Source of the DNA: Puffinus mauretanicus
Lineage: Eukaryota > Chordata > Aves > Procellariiformes > Procellariidae
Assembly: GCA_023333565.1 (NCBI GenBank)
Contig: JAJKFH010001315.1
Location: 2,208,501-2,272,500 of the forward strand
DNA: 64,000 nt
Direction of reading: 5' to 3'
Both the position numbers and the translations under genes were made by a program. Every line of letters begins with the position of its first letter. The first letter of the stretch is position 1. Below are positions 13,501 through 27,468 of this stretch, piece by piece. A model generated the notes under the pieces. It did no database searches, had not been told where the DNA came from, and saw only the letters and a program-made list of their open reading frames with translations.

Positions 13501-15424
13501 ACTGCCCCCTCAAGGAAGTAACTATTTGAGCAACTCTACTGTAGAAGTGGCAAAACACGGCTTTGGAAACAAAAAGTCCCCCCTCCCCTTTTTTTAAACT
13601 GGAACATTTCACTGTTTGACTTTTCAGCATGGACCCATAAATAGCTGAATCAGAACATTTAAAGGATTATGGACTGTTTGTGGTGGGAACCAGTAGGTTG
13701 GAGGGTGAGGGATGGGACAGAGCTTCACTGCTGCATACAGTGTCCATGAAACTGCACTTTGAATGTAACGCAGAGTAGGAAATAAGAGTAAGGGAAAGCA
13801 CAGATGGAGATCCTGTAGTTTGAATGGTGGATATACAACCAGGTAGCTCCAGAGTATATAGTTCTTTCCTTCTTTTTGGCATCATCCCTTTCAGTTCTCC
13901 CAATATATAATCATTTGAAATTCCTCTTATGTCTCTGTTTCTAAACCCTAAGAAGCAGCAAACCTGAGCCTTGCTGTTTGCATTCTTCTGATATCAAAGA
14001 CTCCTATCCCACTGGGGCCCTTAGCCATGGGAGAGGTTTGAGGGAGGGGGAAGAGATGTTTTTCTTCCTCCTTAGCCGCTCCACCAGATTGCAGGGTGGG
14101 GAGGGGAAAAGGAGCAGAGAGTAGATTTTAACGTTCAGAATGGAGGCTGGGATGTGACTGATACCTGAGCCCGACATACTGCTGCTTATCACTGCTTCTC
14201 TTAGCTGATGTGGCAGCAGGGTTGGAGCTGGGTGGAGATTGGTACCTGATGATGTAGAGTACCCATCCTCTCAAGGGAGTCAGGGAGAGCCTTGGTCAGC
14301 CTGTTTTTGCAGAAGTCCACACCCTAGAGATATCTCGTCCCATATGGCAAGCAGTAGAAGAATATTTTTCTTTATGTTTAAAATCTGTGTTATAGATTTA
14401 CAGGAAGTATTTATTTATTCTTCAAATTAGCTGAGCAGGAGAATTAGCTAAACAGAGATGGATTTAGAGATCAGCACAATGCAGCAAGATTAAAAAACCC
14501 TTTCCATGTGAATTAATGAATTTCAGACTGCTTTTCATAAACTAGTTTTTCAGAAGTCATCTGTGAAGGCTTGTATAAAGAATTTTTAAAGGTAACTTAA
14601 TGGGATGGAGAAAAGGTTTAAAATTATCTACTGGGGCTGTTGCAGGAGATATTAAATATTGATTTATCTTGGAGTAAGAATCATACTAAAGAGTGAGGCT
14701 TGTAGTCAGATCAATTTATCTGGAATACAAACTGTATGGCCATATTTAGTACAATGTCAACATGAATCTTAAACAAGTAGATGTGAAATGTTGAGCATTT
14801 AATCTAAATCAATTGGCTCTCCAAATCTTCAATTAAAAAAAAATATCTTAACAGTTCAAACTGAACTGCTCCTAAATGTTTCAGGCGGTTTATATTAAAA
14901 AAAATGGCTCATTTAGTCAGTCATACTATATCATAACCCTCTCCTGTACATCTTGTTGCAACTAGGAACAAAAATCCACAGTCCAAGGCTTTTCCAAATC
15001 TTAAGTTTTTAATACTCCAAACTCTCTTGAAAACCCAATGTAAATCGTTCAAGTAATCTGGCAAATAACACTGTAAGCAATTTTCTGCTACTTGCCACTG
15101 CTACTGCACTGCCAAGCTTTTGGTCATAATATAAAAGTTGGCTCAGACTGTACTTAACCAACTAAAACTGATTATGTTCCCTTTTCAGACATAAATAGAT
15201 ACCAGCATGCCAGCTAGTGGTACTGGCTAAAATATTTTTCAGTATGTTTAAGTGCACATAGGTCTCCAGTAGGAAATCCTTTATCCAAGTGTGACATCAA
15301 AGCAGTATGCCTCAGATAATTTAAGTGTTACATTTGCTTTTGTTTGTACTGTTTTCTTTAAACATATTCATTAGACAAGAGCAGAGCCTTTAATGTTCCA
15401 TGACTGAAAAATCCATCAAACAGA

Positions 15425-15610
15425 TTTACGGCAGAGGCAGTGTGGCATAACAGCCAGTGGACTGGCCTAATGTTCAGAAGTCCTGGGTTCAGTTCTCAGC
15501 TTAATCATTGACTTTCTAGGTAACCAGAAGATAATAATTTCCCCTCTCTCTGTGCCTGGAGATACCGTTATCAACCTCCTTTTTATTATGATTTGGGTAC
15601 TACTAATGCG
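15425..15610 (+). repeat. MIR/CORE-SINE-like relic
   Basis: In order: GAGGCAGTGTGGCATAACAG, a CTGGGTTCAGTTCTCAGCT block that matches the box-B region of tRNA-derived MIR elements, ATTGACTTTCTAGG, and CCCCTCTCTCTGTGCCTGGA. These are the recognisable segments of the MIR head and core in + orientation. The copy is heavily mutated, as expected for an ancient amniote SINE. Confidence 0.75.
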
Positions 15611-17007
15611 CAGTGGTAGGTATTACGATTGTCTACATATATAATAGTAAAAAGCGCCAAAATATTGATTGCTTCCCCAGGACATTATTATTCTCTTTCA
15701 TGTAAGACACAGCTAGAAAATATGACCACAGTAATAAAGTATACAAGTGTACAAAGGAGTAAGGAAGGTATGAGACAGGAAATTCCCTCCTACTCACAGA
15801 TTGTATTTGTCCACAGAGCAGCAAAAATCTTCTAATGGAATGGGGTGCTGGAATGTTCCTTCAGTGAATCGCATGAACTTTTCCATATATGTCATCTAGG
15901 GTGGATGAATAAGGATAGGGGAAAAGAGAGAAAAAGTTCATTTTAAATGCAGAGAGATATAGCAGGACCAAGTCTATGCTTCTGCTGAAAACGAGGTCAA
16001 AAATAGGTATTAAGTGGGACCTAAGTGGCTAATATGCTCTGTGGATGAAACCATTACTTTTGAAACTCCCATCCAAGATTGGTTGTTAAGGTATAAAAGC
16101 ATTTTCTAAACTGTCATTGTTACATTGAGCTGAAGAGTACTTTAATGGATATCTTATGTGGGAAATTTGAAACAAGCTTTTCATGATAAAAACAAAACAA
16201 GGTTTATAAAATCATTCTACTTTAAATGAAAAGATAGAGAATGGATTTTTGCCAGTAGCATTAGCTATAGATGACTGGCAGTTTTGTCTTTGTATATTGC
16301 AGCAGTAAAACCACATAATTTTTTCAGCCCGTAGGTATTCATTTTGCATTTAAGATGGTTTCAGGTGTAAGAGTTCCTGGATTCTGCATGGAAAAAAATG
16401 CATAGCCTTCAGTTACCCTTTTAAAGTACTCTCTCTTTTGCATTATTTTGAGTCTTACTTCCTGCATGGAAGAGTTACTCCTTCTGAGAGATGTAAATCT
16501 CTCCCAGTTTTCCAGGAAGGATGTATTTGCCTGCATTTGCATGTTGGATGTAGCAGATGGAACCTTTATCCTACTTTATCAGTTGCTTTTTTTTGCTTGT
16601 TTTGATGAATTTATAGTGTTCATAAATCCAGTTTGGGTTGCTTTTTCCTTGAGTACAAATTTTAAAAACATAAATTATGAGCAACTTAGTTCTGATTGTA
16701 TTAGAAAGATAAGTAAGTAAATATAGCAATTTCACTGATAGGGAGTTGTTCCTTTGCCTTCAGCTAGGACATGGTTAATGCAAGGTCTTGGCCACTTGCG
16801 TAAATCCTTACAGGACTGTGTTCTTGGCTTTCTATTGTTTTATTCCTAAACAAGAATAATTCTTCTTCATACCAGAAGGCCTTCAACCTACCTGTCTCAA
16901 AGGGAAAAAGGAGTAATCAATAAGAAGGAGAAAGCATCTTTTTCAGCCTGGAAAGAAGTTGTTTAATTTTTATTCTCAGGTTCAGTGTAAACATATGAGA
17001 ACTACAC

Positions 17008-17165
17008 CCTTTGGCCCTGATTCAGTGAACTGCATTAGTCCATTCTTAATATAAGCACATAAGTATTCCGCTGGAGTTAAGTAGTGACTATCCATGTCCT
17101 TGAGGCCTTTGTTGGACTGGAGTGAAAGTACTCAGCATCTTACAAGATTAAGGCCTATATGAGGC
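17008..17165. repeat. Ancient palindromic interspersed repeat (possible, family unnamed)
   Basis: The segment begins TTTGGCCCTGATTCAG, includes TAAGCACATAAGTATTCC, and ends TACTCAGCATCTTACAAG then AAGGCCTA. Similar ordered blocks (GGCCCTGATYCAG ... TAAGCACAT ... CTCAGCACCT) are common in bird and reptile genomes. The assignment is from memory and the copy is old. Confidence 0.45.
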
Positions 17166-17854
17166 TGCAGGAATTTGCAACTCACTGTTTTCATTTGTGT
17201 TTCCCCCCCCTCCACGTTGAATGAAGATTAAAGACAGGAGCTAGTTGAGGGGTACATCTATATTATCACAGGCATTATGTACATCATACTTGATATTGTA
17301 ATCATGGAAACAGTAATCTTGCCTTCCTGACATAAACAGTAAGCAGCACATTTTCCTGAGGCTGAAAAAATCAGAGAAAAACATGGCAGTGATGGGGGTA
17401 CAAGAGGCAAAACACTGCATAATGATGTTATTATCATTGTTCTATTGTCACCCATCCTTATTCTTTGGTGATATGTTTTGTTTCTCTCTGAACATAACAA
17501 AAAAGGCCTGAGTATAAGCAGAGTAATATATAAGCAGCAATCATAAAACACAACCTTGAAAAAGTATACTTAAAATGCTAAAAAAAAAAAAATCAGATTG
17601 ATAAATACAGAAAAAGCCTACTTAATCTATATATGCATGGTATGCAATTATATATTTACATCCAGCACAAGGCAAGGCATATACTTGAAAACAGTAGCAT
17701 TTGGTGGGATTTTGTTAACTGCCTTGATTGCATTTCTAATTCTAAATATGAATATGAACATTTAAGCCCAAGTGTCTTTTGCATCACCAATTTAAACTAC
17801 TTCAGGTGTCTTCCTGAAAATGGGATGGAGCAGCGATGTCTAGAGGCCTGCATT

Positions 17855-17935
17855 GCTTATACAGATAAACAAAAAGGGTAGGTACCCCCAGTGACTTGTT
17901 CAGAGTATCTGGGTGAGATATCTGTACTTCCAAAG
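17855..17935 (-). repeat. Possible MIR-like fragment, reverse orientation
   Basis: ACAGATAAACAAAAAGGGTA followed by CCAGTGACTTGTTCAGAGTA resembles the reverse complement of the MIR core (the 'ACAGATGGGGAAACTGAGG' and 'AGTGACTTGCCCAAGG' parts). Divergence is high. Confidence 0.35.
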
Positions 17936-20900
17936 CCCTGGAGGATTTACCTTAATGGAGCTACTGGAATCTGTACTTACAATATACAACACTATTCATG
18001 TTCAAAGATTGCTGTAATAAAATGCACAAAACTCAGATTCAGATTTTCCCTGAAGTTTAGTTCTTTAATTGTAAAAATACTTGCAAATTGAGTATTTTAA
18101 ATACTTGCTTTTCTTTAAATCTATAAATCTTTATAACTACTACCCACATGTAGAGTAGGAAAAGTGCATTTATTGCTATTTGATAATTGATTATTGCATC
18201 ATGCAGTCAATTCTTATCAGTTTTTCCAGTATTGTTTGATCATGTCACAAAATCTGACATGTGCCTATCATAAGGCACAGTTGAAATGACAGAATGAAAG
18301 TATCTATGAGAACATCATCTGTCTTTCTCTTAGCTTTTATAGGTTTAAAATCAAACATATATATGTGTCTGTTTGCATGCGCTTACATTTCCATATTGTT
18401 CATAAAAGAACATGATATTGCTTCTCAAGATGTTTGACCAGTGGCGTGTGTGTATGTCTGCGTATGTCTCTGTGTGTGTTCTGGATTTTTTTAAGACCTC
18501 TCTTTTCCCAACTTTGTGTGGAGGGCAGCTGAATTTGCTTTGTGCTGTTGAGGTTTGCAGAACACCGCAATGAAATTGAAATTGGTGACTTCTTTTCTGC
18601 CTTTTTTTTTCCATTCCAAAAAAATTGTTGTGCTGAACCTAGAATAGTTTTGCTGGTTGTTATACTGCTGTGGCTTCTTGCTAAAGCTTTTTTCAGCCTG
18701 GAATATATTACTAGATGATTAAGAGAAAGGGAGATTCACAGTTTTAAGGCTAGTAACCAGATCTCTGATCTTCTAAATTCGGTTCTGAATCTAATGCATG
18801 ACAATACTTTTGATGAAATTTGGTCACAAATAGAAAAGTTTGGGGAAGCATGCAGATATGCATACAGAATCACGGCATTGTCTAAATTTGGTAAAAGAAT
18901 TTCTGTATACTTTTATGGCATTTCAATGTCTCCATTTTTAAATACTTGGTGAAAATGAGGCCATAACTGATAAGGTCCAACCAGCTGCTAAATTAAACTG
19001 AAAAATGTATATTATTATTCCTTTGTAGTATTTACTCTACTAGGAAAACCAAACCTTTGTTTTGTCATGTCCTTATGCATTTATTCTTGTAATGCAAATG
19101 TTAGAAATCTGAACGACCATTCTGAAGGTCCAAGAGTAGCTATTGAATTGCTTCCATTAGTCACTTTAGAGCACAGAAAAAAAAACACAGTCCTGCTATT
19201 TCCTAGTAGAAGTGTATATCAATTGTAATTTGTGTTTGTTTTCGTCTGTGTCTCAAACATGCATATATATGTGTTTAGTTAAAAGAAAATGTGGGGTTTT
19301 AAATAGTTGCATTCCGATTCTTTCTAATTACAAGGTAAATAGATTTGGTCTATACCATTTACCAGTTCTCCCTTAAATCCAGTGAGCAATACCTGATGTT
19401 ATAAAAGAAAATTAACTTCTCTCCCTAGAAGGCTCCCAGTTAATCATCTGTGGATGTTGGTCAGGAGGGAAGGGAGCAGCAGAGAGAATGAGGGAATTTC
19501 TCTTTGACCCCGACAGTTGAACAGCTTACACTCTGGAACACGAGATTTGATTATCTTAGCATGTGTTACTACAAATGTTATTAACAGTCATAAAATTATC
19601 CAGCTCTTTCAAAAACAAGTGACAGCCCAAGCTTTGGACTCTTTCTGACCTCTAGTGAATTCTACAGCCGTATTATGCAGAGTGTAAAGTAGTAACTCCT
19701 TTTGTTTGCTTTTCATTTACCAGCTGTTAATTTAATTCATTGTTCCTTTGTTTTTCAAGGACTAATGACTTCTCATCAGTATAAGGTGGAATTCCACAGT
19801 TCATGTGATTTTTTTTTTTTTAAATCTTTACATTTTAGTTGATGTGTAATTTTACTGTAGGCTGCTGTATGAATTTGCTGCTGAAACAAAGAGTTAATCA
19901 GAAGGTTCTCAGATACTGCCATGCATCATGCCTTTGTGCATGAATAAAAAGTTGGAAACCGCATGAAAGCAGTAGTTGGGTTACCACACAACTGGATATG
20001 CTTAAGTCTGAACGCTTCATAACTCTAACTACTGGGGAGTTGCAAACTTATAAATAACCTTGCAATTGGTTAAAACCATATTAGAACCATATGAACAAAA
20101 ACATAAAGCATTTGGTTAAGGGGGCTCAGTAAGTGCAGTAATCCTGTTGAAAGTAATCTAACCAGGGCAGATCCATAGCTTAGGAGTGTCTGCAAGTGTG
20201 GCAATAGTTACGGGTATGTCAATACTTCATGTGTAGGAGGGCATAATATCCTACTTAGGTGGAAACATTTGCTAGCTGTTCTTTTTCTTGGTTTTAAAAA
20301 ATACTTTTAAACTCATACACTTATTTTTAAAGGCAAGCTTCAATGCACTGAAGTCTATTAACTTATTAGTGTGTGCTGAATGCTCCCAATAATCAGGGAA
20401 TTCATCGAAATCCATCTTATTTTTGTTCAGAGATCAAGATGGTTACTGCTCATACTACCCAGAGGCTCTAGGAATTCTGATCCTTCAAATCAGACTTCCG
20501 AAATAATTAGCTAAAGAGAGTGTTTACAAGTAAGCTGTTTGGGTTTGCATTTATTTATCCGATGAATTTTTTGCCTTTAGCACTCCAGTTTCAAACTTTT
20601 TTCTAGACACTTTAAATTTTGATGAAATTGCAATTCTCAATTTTGACGCCTGGGTCCTAAAAGAAGAAAGTCCCATATCATGACAATCACTATGAAATTC
20701 TGTTACTGAACAACTTTGAAGTATTTTCTGCTTGTGATGGTCTTGCATATGTCACATTGTCACATGGAAGCCAGCTGAGGCTTGCCAGTCAGGCAAAGAA
20801 ATTTTAGTGTAAATTCCCTGTTATCTGCTTTTAATCTCTTACTTTTCAGTTATGCTTTAAGATGGAAGAATATATTTAAAAGGGGACCTAATGGCTTCTC

Positions 20901-23900
20901 TCTCCCCACATCTTTTCAAGCAAGCTGTTTGCTTTGAGGCACTGTAATGTAACACGAATCTGTAGTCTGTGGCAGGGATGATAGTCCATGCTGTATGTTC
21001 AGCATACAAAGATAGTACTGGAACAATTTATGAACAATAAAGGGGCCTTCAAAAATTGAAAACAGCAATATGTCAGGGTGAAAATTCACTGAACTGTCCC
21101 TCTCTGGTTCCTGAGATCATTGAATTCAAGTATTTCACTTACATAAAAAATAACGTAAGGTCAGGTTGTATCAACATCATAGAACTCAGCATATCCTTCA
21201 TTCGTGCAACCTGCAAATCAGTGGTTGGAAAAGATATACTTTGTATCTTGTAATATCTTAAAATATCAGCATTCCTACAATAAGCTTGCCTACTTTGCTA
21301 ATTTAATTTCTCCAGTTTCTTGGAGCAACTCCCACTGCTATAATGATGAAAACAAGTTCTAGATATTCACCACAGTTCTGCAAAACCAAAGGCCTTGCTT
21401 TTAATTGTAACAATAATGCCACTATTGTGTTTATCTACTTTGCCATCCGAAGAATTCCAGCAGTTGCATGCCTGCACACCAGTAGGATGATTGACATTGT
21501 TGTAATAAGGTTAATGTTTAAACTTCCCACCCGTAATAACTAAAATATCCAGAGATAAGGCTGAAAGTCAATTTGTAATTATCCCTGCTGTGCCAAGATG
21601 TTGCAAAAGATTCTAAGTGGAGGGTAATTTAACTTTTCAGTCCTAGCCGTTAAAAAGTAGCAAGAAGGTGAAAAGCTTGGGATGTTTGTATCTTGATTTT
21701 CCACGCGGAAAAAAAGGTTTTGTGATTCCTCCTTATTCAAACTGGGAATAATTTTCTCTGCGTTCTACTGAAAACGTCCTTTTTATGTTTTGAATATAGT
21801 AAGTTGTTTGCCTGTTGTTTACTGTCCATGGTACATGAAAGGAATAGATCACAGTTAGCAAATAAGCTACTAGAACATTTAGTATGCAATAATTCAATTT
21901 AAATACATTTCATACATAAAGACAACATGTGATAATTATTTGTAGTCATTCTAACTAAAGTACTGTCCTCAGAAGAAATAATATCCCTTCAGTCATATGC
22001 TCTGTGGCTTCTGTGAATGACCTGTATTAATTCAGTTTCTAGAAACTGGCTCTTTAAATTAATGTTGGTAACTGCTTCCATGCTAGACTATTGAAATAAA
22101 GGGTATTACATCATTGTCCAAACACGTCTACTTAAATAAAAAGTATTTGTTTGCAAAAAATATATATATTTTAAATCTTTTACACAACGATCAGCATGCA
22201 TGCCATTTTCCATTTCAGACTAAGCATACACTTTAGATGTGGAAAAAGCAAGCATGTTGAAATAATTTGAGGCATGGGTATAGTCGGATCAGTCTTGGTA
22301 ATCCAGAAGGGAGGGGTGCCCAGTGTATTATTACATTTCGTATATTATTTTTCAAGAGATGGATGCAATCAGTCATCTTCTCGCATATGGTTTGAAAAAA
22401 AATTGTCTTGCTGGCAAGTAAACTGTTATTTAAGTACACAATCCACGGTACTACAGAAACAGTTTTGCCAAACTTGTCCAAGTATTCTCACATCCTTAAA
22501 GATGGTATAAATATCATTTATAGCAAGCCGTTTACTTCAGACTATATGGAATGCCTTCCTGCTCCCCTGATCTAAGTGTCCCAGTTTGCATTACGGCCTT
22601 TATTGCTTCTGTTTGATGGAGTGATCAGTAAAAATTTAATGACACTATAAAATAATAAAAATGTCATTAATTTACCACGGATCTTGGATGCAGTGGTTGT
22701 AAAGTTACATTAATAAACAGAATATTTTTTACAACAAAAAGCATTGTTACGTGGGAACATATAAATAACACACATAAATTTAAGAGCAATTTTACTGTTA
22801 GCACACACATTATTATGGAATAGCCAATAAGTGTATAAAACATAGTATATAAAATTTTATGAAAATATACTGTGCACATCAAAAATTCAGCTTTTATCTA
22901 AGTGCAGAGAAAAGCCATTACTGTGTGCTTACTGTTTCATTGCTGTTCTTTCACAAGATCACAATTTTATATTTGTTTCTAGTCATTTGAAGTTTGCAGC
23001 CTTTTCAGAGGTAGGGGCTACTGCTTCCTTTCCCTTTACTCCTTCTTCTACCTTCCACACGTGAAGAAAGAATTGATACTTTCTGCCAGAACGTGACAGA
23101 AAAGTTGCTAATTTAATGCAAAGCTAAAAATAATGCCAAAGGGGTTGAGAGGCTTGCTTGGCGACTCTGGAAATAGGGGATAACTATCTAGCAGTCTATC
23201 TGTCATCGCTGGGGCTGCTCCTTCACTGACTGTGATAATATGTGAATATGATGGATGCCACAGCCTTGTGGCTCATAACATTTAACATTCATCAGCTCTC
23301 ACTAACGGGGGCTTTATAATTTAAATATCTTTATTTAATATGCAACATCTACCTCATACATCATAATTTCAAAGCACTTAGAGAACCAACAGTCCTGCAA
23401 GACAGTTAAGCAGACTTTAATTTTTTCAATAACTTTTATGTTTTCTGCATGTTTGTGACTGACAACGCATAAATAAGTGCCTAATCATATCACAGAATGG
23501 AAAATTAAGATTTGGCTGCTAAGAAGGATCTTTTTTCTCTTCTTTTTCTCATTTTAAAGAAGTGATTATTTTTACTGTGCGTTCAACGTATAAAGAAGCA
23601 CAAAGGATTTGAATTGTGCTGGGAAGAGCTCTCAGTTTTCTAGTGCAAACTCCGATTGACTGTGTTGATCTAGTCATGAGAAAGGGTTGTCAGTGTCATG
23701 TCCTAAACCCTTCTGAAATTTAAAGGGGAAAATTTAATGTGCCTATACAGCACATATAAGCTCCATAGCCAGTACAAAAAATAGTTCAAAATAGACATCC
23801 AAAATGCTTTTTCACAGGAAACAAAATACCAGCACTGTCCATAGCAGTGCACTTTACTACAAACTCACCAAAATTTTCTATTAATGTAGGTTAGGGAGGC

Positions 23901-23980
23901 AGCAATATATCCAGTAGTCGATGTACATGTGTGCAAATATAATGCACGTGTAGGTAACACATTTGTTAGTGCAGCTATGT

Positions 23981-24572
23981 TGTGGTGGATTGACCTTGGC
24001 TTGATGCCAGGTGCCTACCAAGCTGCTCTATCACTCCCCCCTCAGCAGGATGGGGTGGAGGGGGTGGGGGAGAAAATAAGGTGGAAAAAACTTGTGGGTC
24101 AAGATAAAGGTGGTTTAATAAAAGCAAAAGCAAAGGCCGCGCACGGAAGCAAAGGAAAACAAAAGATTTATTCTCTACTTCCCATCAGTAGGCAATGTCC
24201 AGTCACTTCCCGGGAAGTAGGGCTTCAGTATGCGTAGTGGTTGCTCCAGAAGACAAATGTCATAATAACGAATGACCCCCCTCCTCCTCCTTTCTCTTAG
24301 CTTTTATTGCTGAGTAGATGTCATATGGTATGGAATATCCCTTTGGTCAGTTGAAGTCAGCTATCCTGGCTATGTCCCCTCCCAAGATCTTGCCCACGCC
24401 CAGCTTGCTGGTGAGGGGGGAATGTTGGAGAGACAGCCTTGATACTGTGCAAGCACTGCTCAGCAGTAGTCAAAACACTGGTGTGTTATCAACACCTTTT
24501 TAGCTACCAATACAAAGCACAGCACTATGAGGGCTGCTATAGGGAAGATTAACTCCATCTCAGCCATACCCA
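23981..24572 (+). mobile_element. Solo LTR-like element, copy 2 (same family as 3691-4243)
   Basis: It starts TGTGGTGGATTG and shares with copy 1 the GCAGGATGGGG block, TTTAATAAAAGC, CTACTTCCCAT, GGGCTTCAGTA, TTTTATTGCTGAG, GTCATATGGTATGGAATATC, CCTTTGGTCAGTTG, AGCACTGCTCAGCAGTA and GTGTTATCAACAC, ending near CAGCCATACCCA. Both copies lie in the same intron and orientation, 20 kb apart. The pentamer TATGT lies at 23976-23980 and again at 24578-24582; it might be a target duplication if the element end is a few bases further right, but this is weak. No internal viral genes are present. Confidence 0.7.
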
Positions 24573-25970
24573 ATATATATGTATAGCCATTTACTTTTAA
24601 TGAAGATACGTCATTTTTTGTTCATATAGGAATATTATGTACAGAATCAATCTTCCTCTCAGTCCTTGCTTATACTAGGAAAAAGGTATACTTTTAAAGG
24701 ATTTTTAGTGCAAGTAACTATTCTCTTTAGGATGAATTCAAGACGCAGCAAAGACAAATCCTATAAAAAAGGATTGGAGCCTAGTGGGACAAGTTTCTTC
24801 TCTAATAATAAATTCTATATGAATTTGTTGTACTTCATGGAATTGTAAAGGCATCTCCTAGATAAAAACTTGATTAGTATTGAGGAACATGTTTCTGTTT
24901 TTTACAGTTCTCTGAATTTGTCTAAATGTAATGCAAATATTGAAAATTTTTTTATGATCACTATGAAGATTATTTTCAGTAAAAAAGCAAGCAAAGGAAT
25001 GACTTTAAAAGGCATTTCAAAGACTTAAATATAGCTAGCTTTGTTACAGCTTTTTATGAATTAGAAGGAGAGGGTTATGAAATAACTATAAATACATCTC
25101 CTTTGTTTGACAAGAGCAGGTATTTTTATGATATAAGTGCTTTCATTTTACTGTTCCTGAACCTTATCATGTAATTTTCCCTTTTCTCCTTCCATGTCAA
25201 AATATTGATATTCTTTCAGAAACTTTCTTTTTTTCTTCTTTTTTTTTTTAACAGAATATTTTCTGATAAAATCAAAGAGAATGAATGACTAGAAAGATAT
25301 TTCAAGTGTGCATATTGATACGTAGCAGGGTCTGTTGATTTTTATAGCAGAAAGGTATTTCTCCTTCTTCTGAAACGCACTTAAAGGCTGTTCTTCCAAG
25401 AATACTGCAGGTGCTGTATTAACATCCTTAAGAAAAAGCTTTTAGCGCAAATATTTTGGAAGAGACAATATATGTGCCAAAAGCTGTTTTCTTAGTACTG
25501 ATCTTTGTTTTTATCTCAACTGCAAATCAGCCCTTTGAAATGGAACGCAGAAGCTTTGACAAACTTACTTTTTTATTCTGTCTACCAGTAAAACAGATCC
25601 CATCCTGATGATTCAGGTGTATTGTTACATTGCACAACATCTTTCAGTAAAATATTGGGCCTCTAGTATTGCAGTGCCTTTCTGCAGTCACATTTCATTT
25701 GTAACTCTTTCTTTTCTCATGAGTTGCTTTGTATATGTAAGCTCCTTCATCAACCACAGATTTTACAGAAGAAAATAAGTTAAGAAGTTAACCAAATATA
25801 AAATGTAGTTATTTTGTCCGACAAGTGGAAGATTCTGAGGAACTTTTATAAATGCTGTTAGTACCTGAAATGCCTGAGCTGCATGTTGTGGCAAATCCAG
25901 TGTCAGGTTGTGCTTTCTTGTCTTCCTCTGCAAATTAAACAGAAAATAATTCTAAAAATCCATGGCTGAA

Positions 25971-26007
25971 GGAATCAAAAGAATGAGGAATCAAAAGAAT
26001 TCCTCAG
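25971..26007. repeat. 16-bp tandem duplication
   Basis: GGAATCAAAAGAAT occurs at 25971-25984 and 25987-26000. The second copy runs on into ATTCCTC, which is the inverted complement of the GAGGAAT at its start. It is a small local duplication in intron A. Confidence 0.7.
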
Positions 26008-27052
26008 TTGTTGGCCTCGTAGGGTTTTATTACTGAAAGATAATGATAATAGAAAAATAATCACATTGGAAAACAGAAGTATTTGGAGGTGGAGCAAATG
26101 AAGATTCAAGGCCATCAAGTATGTTTTGTCCTTAAGAACATTTCCAAGTTTCTAACCATCTTGCAGGAGAGAGACTCCTAATGTTTTCTTCTTATGTCTA
26201 GTATGCACAGCACAGAACTAGGTCATTGAACAATAGACTGAACAGCAATCAGCATTCTACTTCTGCATAATGCATTAAGTATAACATGGAGAAACTGTTC
26301 GTAGAGCTGAAAGCTGGTATTTCATGTCTGTAAATTCAAGCTGACATGACATTTAATATTGTTTCATAGTAATGAACAACAAGGTTTCATTCATTCACAA
26401 GTACAACATAATGCCAAGTTTAGTCTGAAGGGGTAACAACAAGGCAAGAGGGAAAACATGCTATGTTCCTTCAAATGAGAACACTAAATTAATGATAACC
26501 ATTGAACGCTTTGCTACTGATACACAGTACTACAGAGAGTACTATTGTGAGACAATATTACGATGTCATTTATAGTGCCCTTGTCCAGTAGTTGATTGAA
26601 GAACTGGGTTAACACATAAAATACCTTTCAGTTTCCACTTTCTAGTTCCAGGTTTCCTATGGAGGTCTCCAGCTCTCAAAAGCTTTCTGTTTTTCTAGGA
26701 GTGAGCATTCTTTTTCCTTTTTTTTTTTTTTTTAAATCTCCTTAGGTTCCCTTTCCACTGAGGTACAATTTAAATTCCTAGACAAAATAATAATATCAGT
26801 TCTGTCATCTATTATCCCTTCTTTCAAATACTTGTCTTTGAAAACCTCTTGCAAAAAATTCAACTTGTGTTTTCTCAGAGGTATGAATGCAAACTTGAAT
26901 CTCATAGTGGGGAAAAAGTGCTTTTTCCATTAAATTAGCAGTATATTTTAATACAAACTCTTCTTTCAACTTCTGAATTTTCATGTCTCCCAAATGTTGA
27001 TTGTCTTTTCCAGTTTAAGTTAGAAAAGTGGAAAGGCAAAGTGAGCAGCGTC

Positions 27053-27127
27053 GATCAGCACTGTTTGCTGCCAAGAGTGTTTTGTATTTGCATGTACAAT
27101 CGTGTATGCATTATGGCAGTGCTGATC
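27053..27127. repeat. 11-bp perfect inverted repeat, 75-nt potential hairpin
   Basis: GATCAGCACTG (27053-27063) is exactly complementary to CAGTGCTGATC (27117-27127), with 53 bases between. The spacer has its own smaller inverted repeat (TGCATGTACA / TGTATGCA). It sits about 220 bases upstream of exon B. I do not recognise it as a known microRNA. Confidence 0.65.
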
Positions 27128-27306
27128 AAAATAATCTCAAATTTTCTGTATATGTTTCACATTTAAAACTGATTTTCATAAATGCAAACATTCAGAATCT
27201 GTAAAAAATTGTCCCTGAGTTAAAATTCTGATTAAATGCACTCATTATTTGTTCAGATTTAAAAAATAAGGCATACACATATGCACAGGCATATAATGAG
27301 AACTAA

Positions 27307-27468
<162 letters not shown>

